Positions 1 to 6,384 of a DNA stretch of 9,458 nt are shown one piece after another. Within the stretch, counting starts at the first letter, position 1. Each line of letters starts with the position of its first letter. The DNA comes from Oscillospiraceae bacterium. Its GTDB lineage: Bacteria; Bacillota_A; Clostridia; Oscillospirales; Oscillospiraceae. The stretch spans positions 1 through 9,458 of the forward strand of contig JAEDOK010000065.1 of NCBI GenBank assembly GCA_016302005.1, written 5' to 3'. Position numbers and translations under genes: made by a program. The notes beneath the pieces were generated by a model. That model was not told where the DNA came from. It searched no databases and saw only the letters and a program-made list of their open reading frames with translations.

Positions 1-54
1 CTTCGCCCGCGCAGACAGAGCCGCTGATTCAACAGAACATGTCCCCGCCCTACA
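1..54 (+). repeat. Direct repeat, copy 1 of 2
   Basis: This 54-base unit recurs at 312-365, exactly 311 bases further on. The last 46 bases of the two copies are identical; the first eight differ at two positions (C/T changes). Both copies end in the run TCCCCGCCCTACA. The left end may extend beyond the window. Confidence 0.9.
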
Positions 55-94
55 AGGGCTGTTTCGTTTATCGTGGTGCGTTTTTCGCGTGTGG

Positions 95-184
95 ATTGCA
101 AGGGCGCTTGCGTCTGTGGCAATCTTTTGTGCGCGGTTGGTAGTTCCTGCACGAAATTGCCGCGACCCCGTTGGGTCTCGCAAT
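95..184. repeat. Imperfect inverted repeat (ATTGC...GGCAATC family)
   Basis: The left arm (95-132) begins ATTGCAAGGGCGCTTGCG and includes GTGGCAATC. The right arm (149-184) includes AAATTGCCGCGACC and ends CTCGCAAT, and is an imperfect reverse complement. The loop (133-148) contains GGTTGGTAGTTCCT. The left arm closely matches the right arm of the hairpin at 4070-4177, so both belong to one family but with arms in the opposite order. Elements of this CATTGCGAG/GGCAATCTC type are widespread between bacterial genes. Confidence 0.75.
129..153 (+). repeat. Short dispersed repeat, copy A
   Basis: This 25-base stretch (GTGCGC through GGTAGTTCCTGCACG) matches 6305-6329 with two mismatches. It also matches the shorter copy at 209-226, with two mismatches over the shared 18 bases. 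It lies in and around the loop of the inverted repeat at 95-184. Confidence 0.75.
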
Positions 185-208
185 GACAGGGTGGGGAGGT
201 TTGTACAT

Positions 209-226
209 GGTTGGAGGTTCCTGCAC
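209..226 (+). repeat. Short dispersed repeat, partial copy B
   Basis: GGTTGGAGGTTCCTGCAC matches 135-152 at 16 of 18 positions. It is followed by CGGCGGGG, loosely like the GCGGGCGG that follows the copy near 6305. It is a degenerate partial member of the same repeat set. Confidence 0.6.
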
Positions 227-311
227 CGGCGGGGGGACGTTTGCGAGCGCCGCCTGCGGCGGGAGAAGCGAGCAAAAAGGAGTGGCAGAATCAAGGCGAT
301 TGGCAAGCGGG

Positions 312-365
312 CTTTGCCTGCGCAGACAGAGCCGCTGATTCAACAGAACATGTCCCCGCCCTACA
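312..365 (+). repeat. Direct repeat, copy 2 of 2
   Basis: Second copy of the unit at 1-54, in the same orientation. The sequence after each copy is unrelated (AGGGCT against TTGGAA), so the 3' boundary is sharp at TACA. The 257 bases between copies hold other repeats, so the two copies could frame a duplicated or inserted segment; this is inference. Confidence 0.9.
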
Positions 366-479
366 TTGGAATCCGCGCGGAGTGCTCCGACGTTTTTCGC
401 TATTCTCTATTCTCTATCTACCAAAGCCTCTGTTTGCACGCGGGCGGCTAATAGCCACACTTACAGCATTATGGGGCGG

Positions 480-3400
480 TTATTCGGCGCGGAGGGCGGT
501 GACGGGGTCGCTCTTTGCCGCTTTGCGGGAGGGGAGCAGTCCGCTGATGAGGGTCAGTACGACGCTCAGAACCACGAGGATCACTGCGCCGCCGAGGGGC
601 AGGGCGGCGTTGATATCCGTCCGTTCCGCGAGGGAATGAATGAGCGCGTTCGTCGGGAGCAGGAGCAGGAGCGTCATGGCAATACCGATGATACCCGCGC
701 TGAGCCCGATGATAAAGGTCTCCGCGTTAAAGACCTCAGAGATATTCCGCTTGGATGCGCCGATGGCGCGGAGAATGCCGATCTCCTTCCTGCGCTCGAC
801 CACGCTGATATAGGTGATGACGCCGATCATGATGGAAGAGACCACGAGGGAGATCGCCACAAACGCCACCAAGACATAGCTGATCACATCCACGATCTCC
901 GTCACGGAGGACATGAGCGTGCCGACCATATCGGAGTAGCGGATGACCTTCTCCTCCATTCCCTCCGCCTCCATGCGGCGGTTATACTCGTCTAAAATGT
1001 TCAGCACGGCGGTCTTACTCTCAAAATCCTTGGGATAGAGATTGATCTGCGCGGGCTTTCCCGGGTCGGCATAGCCGAAGCGCTTCAGATTGCGGTCATA
1101 CGAGGTCTCGTCGCCGGACAGCATGGACAGAAGCAGCTCGGCAAGCTCCTCCTCTGTCATATTCACCTGAATGGCATTGGCGAATGCCTCGGCGTCGATC
1201 TGCAGGGCGTCCGACATCCCTGCGCCCGCCTGCGCCACCGCCTGCTGCATTGCGCCTGCCATGCGCTGCCCAAGCTGGGCGGCAGCCTGCTGCATTGCCG
1301 CGGCAAGCTGCGTCTGCACGGTCTGCGCAATGGCGTCGGCATAGCCTTGCAATGCGGCTGTCAGCGCCGTTTGCAGCTTGTCCGTATCCACCAGCGCGGC
1401 GACGCCGTCCGAGAGGAGCTTCTGCGCCTCCGGTGTTTGCAGGTAGGTCATGAAATGCTCTCCCGCCTTGGTCGGGTCGGGAAGCTCGTTTTCCGCCGCA
1501 TAGCTTTGATAGCCCGTAAGCAGGTCCTGCGCAAGCGCGTCCAGCTGCTCCGGCAGAAGAATCAGCTCGCCGCCGAATTGCAGGATCTCCAACGCGCCCT
1601 CCTGCAAAAGCGCCTGCGCCTCGGCAGTTTGCAAATACTGCGTCAGGCAGTCGCTGAATTCCGCCGGGTCGGTCACGCCGTTCTCGGCGGCATAGGCAGC
1701 AAAGCCCTCTAAAAGCGACCGCACCAGCGCCTCCAAATGCTCGGCGGAGACGGTCAGATTTCCGTTGGCAAGCATGATCTGCTCCAAATGCGCGGCGAGA
1801 AGCTGCTTTGCCTGCGGCGTTTGCAGATACGCGCGGAACGAGCCTTGCAGACGGGCATAGTCCTGCGCGGCATATTGGACATAGCCCTGCAGCAGACTTG
1901 TGCCCAAGGAGGAGAGGGCTTCGGGTGAGACGGTCAGGTCGAGCTGCCCGAGTAGCTCTGCCAAGTCCGTCTCCGGCAGGTCGAGGCTGCTGAAATCTAT
2001 CATGGTGGACAGATCGGTCGTTCCGAAATTCAGGTTCAGATATGCCGACGGGTCAAATTGCAGGGCGTTTTCGTCCAACTGAAAGGCTTCGGCAAGGGCG
2101 TCTTCATCGAGGGAGAAGAGCGTGGTCATATCAAATTCGCCGCGCTCCTCTCCGAAGAGCGTGCCGGTTAAGACATTGATCTCCGGATCTGCAAGCTGCG
2201 TCTGCACGATGGGGGCTGCTGCCGCCTGCTCCATGACATGCGCCGTCAGCGACGAGGGGTAGCCGATGCCTGCTTGCAGCATGGTGGCGTCCGCGTTTTC
2301 AGCGGGCTGCACCACGCCGACGACGGTGATCTCCTCGCCGTTTTTTACCAGATTGCGCAGATAGGCTTCGTCGCCGGAACGATCCTTCCAAACGCCGTAG
2401 GTCGTGTCATACTCGTAATAATCGGAGGCGTTCACCAGGCGGAAGGTGATGCCGACCAGCTCGTCATATTTGTAGGGACGGAGATCGTCCGGGGTTTCCA
2501 CCGGCTCCTCCGCCAGGAAGCGCTCGACCATCTTGTCCAGCTCGACGGAATCGCGCAGTCCGAGGGTATACTGCATGAAATCGCTGATGTTCCCGCCGCC
2601 GGTGAGGACGACGACGCATTCGTTATACGCCTCCGGCCAGCGGCCTGCCTTGATGTCATATTGGTTTTCGTACAGCGAGGTGTTTGCGGGCATTTCATAG
2701 AATACATCGGTGCTCATAAACATCGACATGAGGCTGTTTGTGTCAGAGGTGCTGCCTAACCCCAGCGCCTCGAACGAGCGGTCGGGATGCACCTGCCGCA
2801 CGCCGCTGCCCTCAATGCGGTAGATCTGCGGGGAGACATTGTAGGTATATTCGACCGCCTTGGTATACTGCTCGACGCCGCTGTCGCCGCTGTCTAAGTA
2901 GGTCTTGAGGGAGCGGAGGTCGTTGGCGTCCACCTTGGAGAGCAGATTTGTGATCATCTGCGTGACGCCGACCTCACCCTCGCCGCCCTCAAAGCGCTGG
3001 GAGCCGTCGCCGCCCATCATGGCGGAGACATCGACGCCGGAGCCTTGAATCTGCACGGGATATTCCGAGAGCGTGTTTTCCTCGACGGATCGGATGTAAT
3101 TGTTCATGCCGTGGGACAGCGACAGGATCAGCGCGATGCCGATGATGCCGATGGAACCGGCAAAGGCGGTCAGGATCGTCCGAGCCTTTTTTGTCCGCAG
3201 ATTGTTGAAGCTGAGGGAGAGGGCGGTCCACAGGGACATGGACGCTTTCCCCATATTTTTATGGACGGGCGGTGCCTGCGGCGCGTCATCCGGCTCGTAG
3301 GGGTCGGAATCGGCGCGGAGCTTACCGTCGCGCAGGCGGACAATACGCGTGGCGTACGCCTCCGCCAATTCGGGATTGTGCGTTACCATGACGACAAGGC

Positions 3401-3971
3401 GATCCTTTGCGACTTCCTTCAAAAGCTCCATGACCTGCACGCCCGTGTCGCTGTCCAGCGCACCCGTCGGCTCGTCCGCAAGCAGAATCTTCGGGTCATT
3501 GACCAGCGCCCGGGCAATCGCCACGCGCTGCATCTGTCCGCCCGACATCTGTCCGGGCTTTTTATGGAGCTGATCGCCCAGTCCGACCTGTTCCAACGCT
3601 CGCTTTGCGCGCTTCCTGCGTTCCTTTTTGGAGACACCGGAGATGGTCAGCGCAAGCTCTACATTGGCAAGCACGCTTTGGTGTGGGATGAGGTTATAGC
3701 TCTGAAACACAAAGCCGATCGTGTGGTTGCGGTAGGAATCCCAATCGCGGTCCTTGTATTTTTTTGTCGAGATGCCGTCGATCACAAGGTCGCCGCTGTC
3801 GTAGCGGTCCAGACCGCCGATGATGTTCAGCAGGGTGGTCTTGCCCGAACCGCTCGGGCCTAAAATGGCGACAAATTCGTTCTCGCGGAGGTTCAAGCTG
3901 ACATCATCCAGCGCTTTTTGTACCAGATGACCGGTTTGGTAGGATTTGCAAATATGCTTGATCTGCAACAT
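480..3971 (-). CDS. ABC exporter, fused ATPase-FtsX/MacB-type permease with giant repeat-bearing outer domain
   Basis: The 1163-residue product joins a LolD/MacB-like ATPase to an FtsX-type permease. Visible motifs are Walker [10 protein letters not shown] (38-46), Q-loop Gln90, signature MSGGQ (142-146), Walker B ILLADE (162-167), D-loop ALDS and switch His198. After a linker there is one membrane segment (about 267-286), a roughly 740-residue outer domain (about 288-1029), and three C-terminal segments (about 1030-1056, 1085-1107, 1124-1146). The motif [15 protein letters not shown] (about 1059-1073) is typical of FtsX/MacB permeases. The family usually acts on lipoproteins, peptides or antibiotics, or transmits force to the envelope; the substrate here is unknown. 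The outer domain is much larger than in MacB and holds three tandem repeats (679-865) followed by an Ala/Gln-rich, probably coiled-coil stretch (about 880-923). The ATG start has AAAGGAG (3981-3987) nine bases upstream. It is separated from ytvI by a hairpin and probably transcribed on its own. Confidence 0.93.
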   Translation of the reverse strand: MLQIKHICKSYQTGHLVQKALDDVSLNLRENEFVAILGPSGSGKTTLLNIIGGLDRYDSGDLVIDGISTKKYKDRDWDSYRNHTIGFVFQSYNLIPHQSVLANVELALTISGVSKKERRKRAKRALEQVGLGDQLHKKPGQMSGGQMQRVAIARALVNDPKILLADEPTGALDSDTGVQVMELLKEVAKDRLVVMVTHNPELAEAYATRIVRLRDGKLRADSDPYEPDDAPQAPPVHKNMGKASMSLWTALSLSFNNLRTKKARTILTAFAGSIGIIGIALILSLSHGMNNYIRSVEENTLSEYPVQIQGSGVDVSAMMGGDGSQRFEGGEGEVGVTQMITNLLSKVDANDLRSLKTYLDSGDSGVEQYTKAVEYTYNVSPQIYRIEGSGVRQVHPDRSFEALGLGSTSDTNSLMSMFMSTDVFYEMPANTSLYENQYDIKAGRWPEAYNECVVVLTGGGNISDFMQYTLGLRDSVELDKMVERFLAEEPVETPDDLRPYKYDELVGITFRLVNASDYYEYDTTYGVWKDRSGDEAYLRNLVKNGEEITVVGVVQPAENADATMLQAGIGYPSSLTAHVMEQAAAAPIVQTQLADPEINVLTGTLFGEERGEFDMTTLFSLDEDALAEAFQLDENALQFDPSAYLNLNFGTTDLSTMIDFSSLDLPETDLAELLGQLDLTVSPEALSSLGTSLLQGYVQYAAQDYARLQGSFRAYLQTPQAKQLLAAHLEQIMLANGNLTVSAEHLEALVRSLLEGFAAYAAENGVTDPAEFSDCLTQYLQTAEAQALLQEGALEILQFGGELILLPEQLDALAQDLLTGYQSYAAENELPDPTKAGEHFMTYLQTPEAQKLLSDGVAALVDTDKLQTALTAALQGYADAIAQTVQTQLAAAMQQAAAQLGQRMAGAMQQAVAQAGAGMSDALQIDAEAFANAIQVNMTEEELAELLLSMLSGDETSYDRNLKRFGYADPGKPAQINLYPKDFESKTAVLNILDEYNRRMEAEGMEEKVIRYSDMVGTLMSSVTEIVDVISYVLVAFVAISLVVSSIMIGVITYISVVERRKEIGILRAIGASKRNISEVFNAETFIIGLSAGIIGIAMTLLLLLPTNALIHSLAERTDINAALPLGGAVILVVLSVVLTLISGLLPSRKAAKSDPVTALRAE
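1377..1937 (-). repeat. Three tandem protein repeats in the exporter outer domain
   Basis: Residues 679-738, 739-802 and 803-865 of the ABC exporter align as three units of 60, 64 and 63 residues. Each opens with L-(T/I)-x-x-x-E-x-L, has a central (Q/E/T)G(Y/F)xxYAA, then YLQT(P/A)(Q/E)A(Q/K)xLL, and ends in a hydrophobic stretch. A fourth, degenerate start ([13 protein letters not shown], from 866) follows. DNA similarity is lower than protein similarity, so this looks like an old duplication kept by selection, not a recent slippage. The units are predicted to be helical and extracellular. Confidence 0.8.
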
Positions 3972-4002
3972 GGGCGGTCACTCCTTTGCGGGTTCTGTCG
4001 AA

Positions 4003-4011
4003 AGAATAGCA
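4003..4011 (-). promoter_or_regulatory. Possible extended -10 element for the ABC exporter gene
   Basis: On the minus strand this reads TGCTATTCT, an extended -10 (TG-N-TATTCT) 32 bases before the ATG and upstream of its ribosome binding site. The matching -35 is weak: GTTTCA at 16-base spacing matches three of six positions. Treat as a candidate only. Confidence 0.3.
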
Positions 4012-4069
4012 CGGTTTGGAAAACTGAAACGAAACTCCGCGCGGTTTTTGGGGAATTTTTTAAGCCGAG

Positions 4070-4177
4070 GTGCGTGCATGAGATTGCCACGTCGCTGTGC
4101 TCCTCGCAATGACAGGGGAGAATAGCCTTCTTGTCATTGCGAGGGCGCTTGCGCCCGTGGCAATCTCGTGCAGGCAC
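4070..4177. repeat. Long hairpin repeat between ytvI and the exporter gene
   Basis: Two arms of about 45 bases (4070-4114 and 4132-4177) form an imperfect inverted repeat around a 17-base loop. The best-conserved parts are GAGATTGCCACG with its complement CGTGGCAATCTC, and CTCGCAATGACA with TGTCATTGCGAG. The right arm carries its own small hairpin, GGCGCTTGCGCC (4144-4155). The element begins five bases past the ytvI stop codon, so in ytvI mRNA it would form a strong 3' stem. That could protect the message or stop transcription, but no clear U-tract follows. It belongs to the same family as 95-184. Confidence 0.8.
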
Positions 4178-4181
4178 TTTG

Positions 4182-5228
4182 TTATGTGGATTCGACTAAT
4201 TCGTAGATCTGTTTGAGGAGGATCACGCCGACGGGGACGAGGATCATGCCGATGACGCCGAAGAGACGGAAGCCCGCATAGAGCGAGACGAGCGTCAAAA
4301 GCGGATTTAAGCCGATCTGCCTGCCCAAGAAGCGCGGCTCCAGGCAGGTGCGCGTCAGAGAAGCAACGGCGTAGAGGAGCAGCAGCCCAACAGCCTGCCC
4401 GGTTTGACCGCGCAGGAACGAGATGATACCCCACGGGATGAGAATGGTTCCCGCGCCGAAGACGGGCAGCGCGTCAACAACGGCGATCAGCAGGGCGATC
4501 AGCAGCGCGTTACGCCGCCGCAGGAGCAGCAGCCCGACAGCGACAATTGCCAGCGTGACGAGAAGCAGATAGCCCTGCGCTTTGCAGTAGCCGCCGAGGG
4601 CGCTGCGCATGCGCGATTTGACGGCGAGCAGCTTTTTGCGCCACTGCTCCGGCAGCAGACGGCGCGCAGTCATGGAAAGCTGCTTCCGTTCCGCGCAGAA
4701 AAGGTAGGCAGAGAGAATCATCGTTAAAAGAAACAGTATGATATCCGGCACGAGTGAAATCACATTTCCGGCAAAGCCCAGCAGCCATTCCGACACGGTC
4801 CCTGCCACCACGCTCCCACCGGCAAAGAGCCGATCGATCCATTCTGCGGCGGCGGGTGCGACGGACTGCGGGAGCTTTGCCGCGATTCTTAGCAGTCCGC
4901 CGTGCAGCTTGGCAAGCGGCGTCTCCAGCGACGCAAGCAGTGCGGGAAGCTTGGCGGTAAGCTCCTGCACCTGTGAAAAGAGCAGCTTCCCGAGCAGAAA
5001 CAAAATGCCGAACACGGCGGCAGAGAGCAACAGAACGACCAAAAATGCCGCCAGTCTGCGCGGAACGCCGAGACGCTCCTTGAGCCCGCGGACGGGCGGT
5101 TCGGCAAGCGATGCCAGACCGCAGCCTAAGAGAAAGGGAAGACCGACGGGGAGAAGCAGCTTCACCGTCAACCAGATGCCGACTATGCCGCAGATCGCAT
5201 AGCCGATCAGCCTCCACGGATTTTTCAA
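4182..5228 (-). CDS. ytvI: AI-2E-family permease, YtvI-type sporulation membrane protein
   Basis: The product is 348 residues and strongly hydrophobic, with about seven or eight membrane segments. It fits the AI-2E transporter family, and its C-terminus resembles the YtvI sporulation subgroup: DALPVFGAG (252-260), then EPRFLGRQIGL (297-307), then NPLLTLVSLYAGFRLFGVIG (308-327). A less hydrophobic stretch between the third and fourth segments is usual for the family. Biochemical function of YtvI is poorly known; the family includes exporters and ion antiporters. The start is a TTG (5226-5228) seven bases after AAAGGAG (5236-5242), giving MKNPWRLIGYAIC, with the first membrane helix just behind it. 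An in-frame ATG 36 codons upstream (5336) would run into the divergent pheB gene and its promoter and has no better binding site, so I reject it. It reads away from pheB; the shared 109-bp gap must hold both promoters. Confidence 0.85.
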   Translation of the reverse strand: MKNPWRLIGYAICGIVGIWLTVKLLLPVGLPFLLGCGLASLAEPPVRGLKERLGVPRRLAAFLVVLLLSAAVFGILFLLGKLLFSQVQELTAKLPALLASLETPLAKLHGGLLRIAAKLPQSVAPAAAEWIDRLFAGGSVVAGTVSEWLLGFAGNVISLVPDIILFLLTMILSAYLFCAERKQLSMTARRLLPEQWRKKLLAVKSRMRSALGGYCKAQGYLLLVTLAIVAVGLLLLRRRNALLIALLIAVVDALPVFGAGTILIPWGIISFLRGQTGQAVGLLLLYAVASLTRTCLEPRFLGRQIGLNPLLTLVSLYAGFRLFGVIGMILVPVGVILLKQIYELVEST

Positions 5229-5235
5229 GCAAACG

Positions 5236-5242
5236 CTCCTTT
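5236..5242 (-). promoter_or_regulatory. Ribosome binding site that fixes the ytvI TTG start
   Basis: On the minus strand this reads AAAGGAG, seven bases before TTG (5228-5226). No comparable site precedes the longer in-frame ATG starts, so it decides in favour of the TTG. Confidence 0.8.
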
Positions 5243-5256
5243 CTCCGCAGAGTTTC

Positions 5257-5285
5257 TTGCTTTTTCTGCGGTGATATGATAAAAT
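5257..5285 (+). promoter_or_regulatory. Probable sigma-A promoter of pheB
   Basis: TTGCTT (5257-5262) and TAAAAT (5280-5285) are spaced by 17 bases. An overlapping alternative -10 is TATGAT (5275-5280). Either places the RNA start near 5285-5295, after the upstream in-frame ATG at 5284, which supports the TTG start at 5338. Confidence 0.6.
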
Positions 5286-5323
5286 GTATTCCATGCAAAA
5301 ACATTTGCGCTTTTTCGGCGCAC

Positions 5324-5329
5324 AGGAGG
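5324..5329 (+). promoter_or_regulatory. Ribosome binding site that fixes the pheB TTG start
   Basis: AGGAGG lies eight bases before TTG (5338-5340). The in-frame ATGs at 5284 and 5293 lack a comparable site and lie on or just past the promoter. Confidence 0.85.
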
Positions 5330-5337
5330 CGGACAAT

Positions 5338-5778
5338 TTGAAACAACTGCCAAAATACTATATTGTGGAAGCGAAGGCGCTGCCCGAGGTCTTTCTGAAG
5401 GTCGCGGAGGCAAAGTGGCTGCTTGAGACCGGCGAGGTCGGCACGGTCAACGAGGCGACGCGCGCGACGGGCATCAGCCGCAGCGCGTTTTACAAATACC
5501 GCGACGCAATTGCGCCCTTCCAAAACCTGATGGCGGGGCGTATTCTGACCTTCCATTTCCTTTTGCGGGATGTGACGGGTCTTCTTTCCTCCATACTATC
5601 CATTTTTGCCCAATTCGGCGCAAATATACTGACCATCAATCAGACGATCCCCACAGGCGGCAGCGCTTCCGTGACGATCTCCGCAGAGACGACGGACATG
5701 GAACGGGGTGCGGAGGAGCTTTTGCGCACGCTTTCGCGGATGGACGGCGTGTTGAAGGCCGAAATACTGGCGGGTTGA
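5338..5778 (+). CDS. pheB: ACT domain protein PheB (UPF0735 family)
   Basis: The 146-residue protein, from the TTG start, begins MKQLPKYYIVEAKALPEV, which is the conserved opening of the UPF0735/PheB family, and has the family's usual length of about 145-150. An N-terminal helix-turn-helix-like stretch follows (GTVNEATRATGISRSAFYKY, about 35-54). A C-terminal ACT domain then spans about 70-146 (GRILTFHFLLRDVTGLLSSI opens it, and the second half contains GGSASVTISAETTDM). ACT domains bind amino acids and control metabolic enzymes or regulators. B. subtilis PheB is named for a link with phenylalanine synthesis, but its biochemical role is not firmly set. The homoserine dehydrogenase gene that often sits beside it in Clostridia is not here. 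It has its own promoter, is divergent from ytvI, and is separated by 145 bp from the acyl-carrier gene, which has another promoter. No clear terminator follows it. Confidence 0.9.
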   Translation: MKQLPKYYIVEAKALPEVFLKVAEAKWLLETGEVGTVNEATRATGISRSAFYKYRDAIAPFQNLMAGRILTFHFLLRDVTGLLSSILSIFAQFGANILTINQTIPTGGSASVTISAETTDMERGAEELLRTLSRMDGVLKAEILAG

Positions 5779-5862
5779 GGGCAACTGCGCTACTGCATAC
5801 CTACGGACTGCTGCCGCACAATATGCCTTGGAAAAAAGTTCCCGCGAAAATACGAATTCCTA

Positions 5863-5891
5863 TTGCATTTCCTACAGCCTGACGCTATACT
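5863..5891 (+). promoter_or_regulatory. Probable sigma-A promoter of the acyl-carrier-like gene
   Basis: TTGCAT (5863-5868) and TATACT (5886-5891) stand 17 bases apart. The transcript would start near 5898, about 26 bases before the GTG start. The -10 matches consensus at five of six positions; the -35 at three. Confidence 0.7.
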
Positions 5892-5910
5892 GATAGGGTC
5901 TAAAAACGAT

Positions 5911-5916
5911 GGGAGG
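5911..5916 (+). promoter_or_regulatory. Ribosome binding site that fixes the GTG start of the acyl-carrier-like gene
   Basis: GGGAGG lies seven bases before GTG (5924-5926). The in-frame ATG at 5909 overlaps this site and would add only the residues encoded by the binding site itself, so the GTG is preferred. Confidence 0.8.
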
Positions 5917-5923
5917 TGTATCC

Positions 5924-6151
5924 GTGGTCTTTGAAACGATCCGCAGCTTTTTGGTGGAGCAGCTTGGCTGTGACGAAAAGCGTATTACGGTATCGACCGT
6001 GATTTTGCAGGATTTGGAGGCGGAGGCGTCCGATCTGGCGGACCTGATGCTGATGCTGGAGCAGGAATACGGCATTGAGTGGACAGATGAAGATCTGGCG
6101 GAGCTGGAAACCGTCGGACAGGTGACAGCTTTTGTCGAAAGCCAAATTTAA
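5924..6151 (+). CDS. Acyl carrier protein-like protein with shifted attachment serine
   Basis: The 75-residue acidic product has the size and four-helix pattern of an acyl carrier protein. Helix I is FETIRSFLVEQLGCDEKRIT (3-22), helix II and its approach are DLEAEASDLADLMLMLEQEY (30-49), and the C-terminal part is DEDLAELETVGQVTAFVES. Aligned without gaps to usual family members, the DSL motif that carries the phosphopantetheine arm falls at Glu34-Ala35-Ser36. The canonical serine is thus alanine (codon GCG, 6026-6028), and a serine sits one residue later (TCC, 6029-6031). The protein may be modified at the shifted serine, or may not be modified and serve another role. It forms a single-gene unit with its own promoter and a terminator right behind it, and no fatty acid synthesis genes are beside it in the window. 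The family call is confident; function as a working carrier is not. Confidence 0.8.
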   Translation: MVFETIRSFLVEQLGCDEKRITVSTVILQDLEAEASDLADLMLMLEQEYGIEWTDEDLAELETVGQVTAFVESQI

Positions 6152-6153
6152 AT

Positions 6154-6200
6154 AAAAAACACCCCGCCGCACTGATTTTTAAGTGCGGCGGGGTGTTTTT
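6154..6200. terminator. Strong bidirectional rho-independent terminator
   Basis: A perfect 15-bp stem (6159-6173 ACACCCCGCCGCACT with 6182-6196) encloses an 8-base loop. It has A's before it and T's after it, so it works on both strands. It begins three bases past the acyl-carrier stop and can also end minus-strand transcripts coming from fakA. Confidence 0.93.
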
Positions 6201-6244
6201 ATGGGGTGCCTGCTACGGCAGAGGGCGTGTTGTGTGATTCGTAG

Positions 6245-6287
6245 GGCACGACGACCTCGGCGTGCCGTCCGCGTAAGCGGCGGACGG
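6245..6287. repeat. Two adjacent small GC-rich hairpins
   Basis: GGCACG (6245-6250) pairs with CGTGCC (6261-6266). Just after it CCGTCCGC (6265-6272) pairs with GCGGACGG (6280-6287). The stems overlap by two bases and may be exclusive. They sit in the 233-bp gap between the convergent acyl-carrier and fakA genes and look like parts of dispersed intergenic repeats, not a T-tailed terminator. Confidence 0.55.
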
Positions 6288-6304
6288 TACGGATGAACAA
6301 ACTG

Positions 6305-6349
6305 GTGCGCAGTCGGTAGTTCCTGCACGCGGGCGGATAATATCCGCCC
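6305..6349 (+). repeat. Short dispersed repeat, copy C, with 19-bp palindrome
   Basis: Bases 6305-6329 repeat 129-153 with two mismatches. They run directly into a palindrome, GGGCGGATAATATCCGCCC (6331-6349), with perfect 9-bp arms around one base, followed by CTACGA. A decayed piece of the same join (GCACGCGGGCGG) occurs near 436. This appears to be the fullest copy of the unit in the window. Confidence 0.75.
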
Positions 6350-6384
6350 CTACGACAGTCATTTCCCCCTCTTAGCCCGTGGGG

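Larger units (their letters stand above)
1..479. other. Gene-free intergenic repeat mosaic
   Basis: No credible coding region lies here. The short open frames on both strands run through repeated sequence, give arginine- and proline-rich or otherwise low-complexity products, and resemble no family I know. What is present is a patchwork of repeats: a 54-bp direct repeat at both ends (1-54, 312-365), an imperfect inverted repeat (95-184), two copies of a short unit ending in TTCCTGCAC (129-153, 209-226), a small GC hairpin (248-253 with 256-261) and about two and a half copies of the heptamer TATTCTC (401-417). A further degenerate piece at 436-456 shares GCACGCGGGCGG with 6327-6338 approximately and ends in GGCTAATAGCC. 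The region lies downstream of the ABC exporter gene, and I see no clear T-tailed terminator for that gene. Confidence 0.7.

Noticed and set aside
1..480. CRISPR array or attachment site
   Set aside because: Repeats are too few, unevenly spaced and of different kinds; no cas, integrase or tRNA gene is near.
89..639. Overlapping plus-strand open frames in the left spacer
   Set aside because: They run through repeats (including both parts of the direct repeat) and into the antisense of the exporter gene; the AAAAAGGAG at 273-281 is not followed by a start codon at suitable spacing.
3045..3863. 272-codon plus-strand open frame opposite the ABC ATPase
   Set aside because: It is a shadow of the ATPase coding strand, with no family features and no good ribosome binding site; the minus-strand gene shows all ABC motifs.
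5229..5336. Longer ytvI start at ATG 5336
   Set aside because: It adds 36 polar, Lys/Cys-rich residues, overlaps the pheB promoter region and start area, and lacks a ribosome binding site as good as AAAGGAG before the TTG.
5284..5337. Longer pheB start at ATG 5284
   Set aside because: The ATG lies within the -10 element, and the family's conserved N-terminus begins at the TTG behind AGGAGG.
4510..5556. 348-codon minus-strand open frame across ytvI and pheB
   Set aside because: It overlaps two well-supported genes in the wrong frame or strand, and its product is arginine-rich and featureless.
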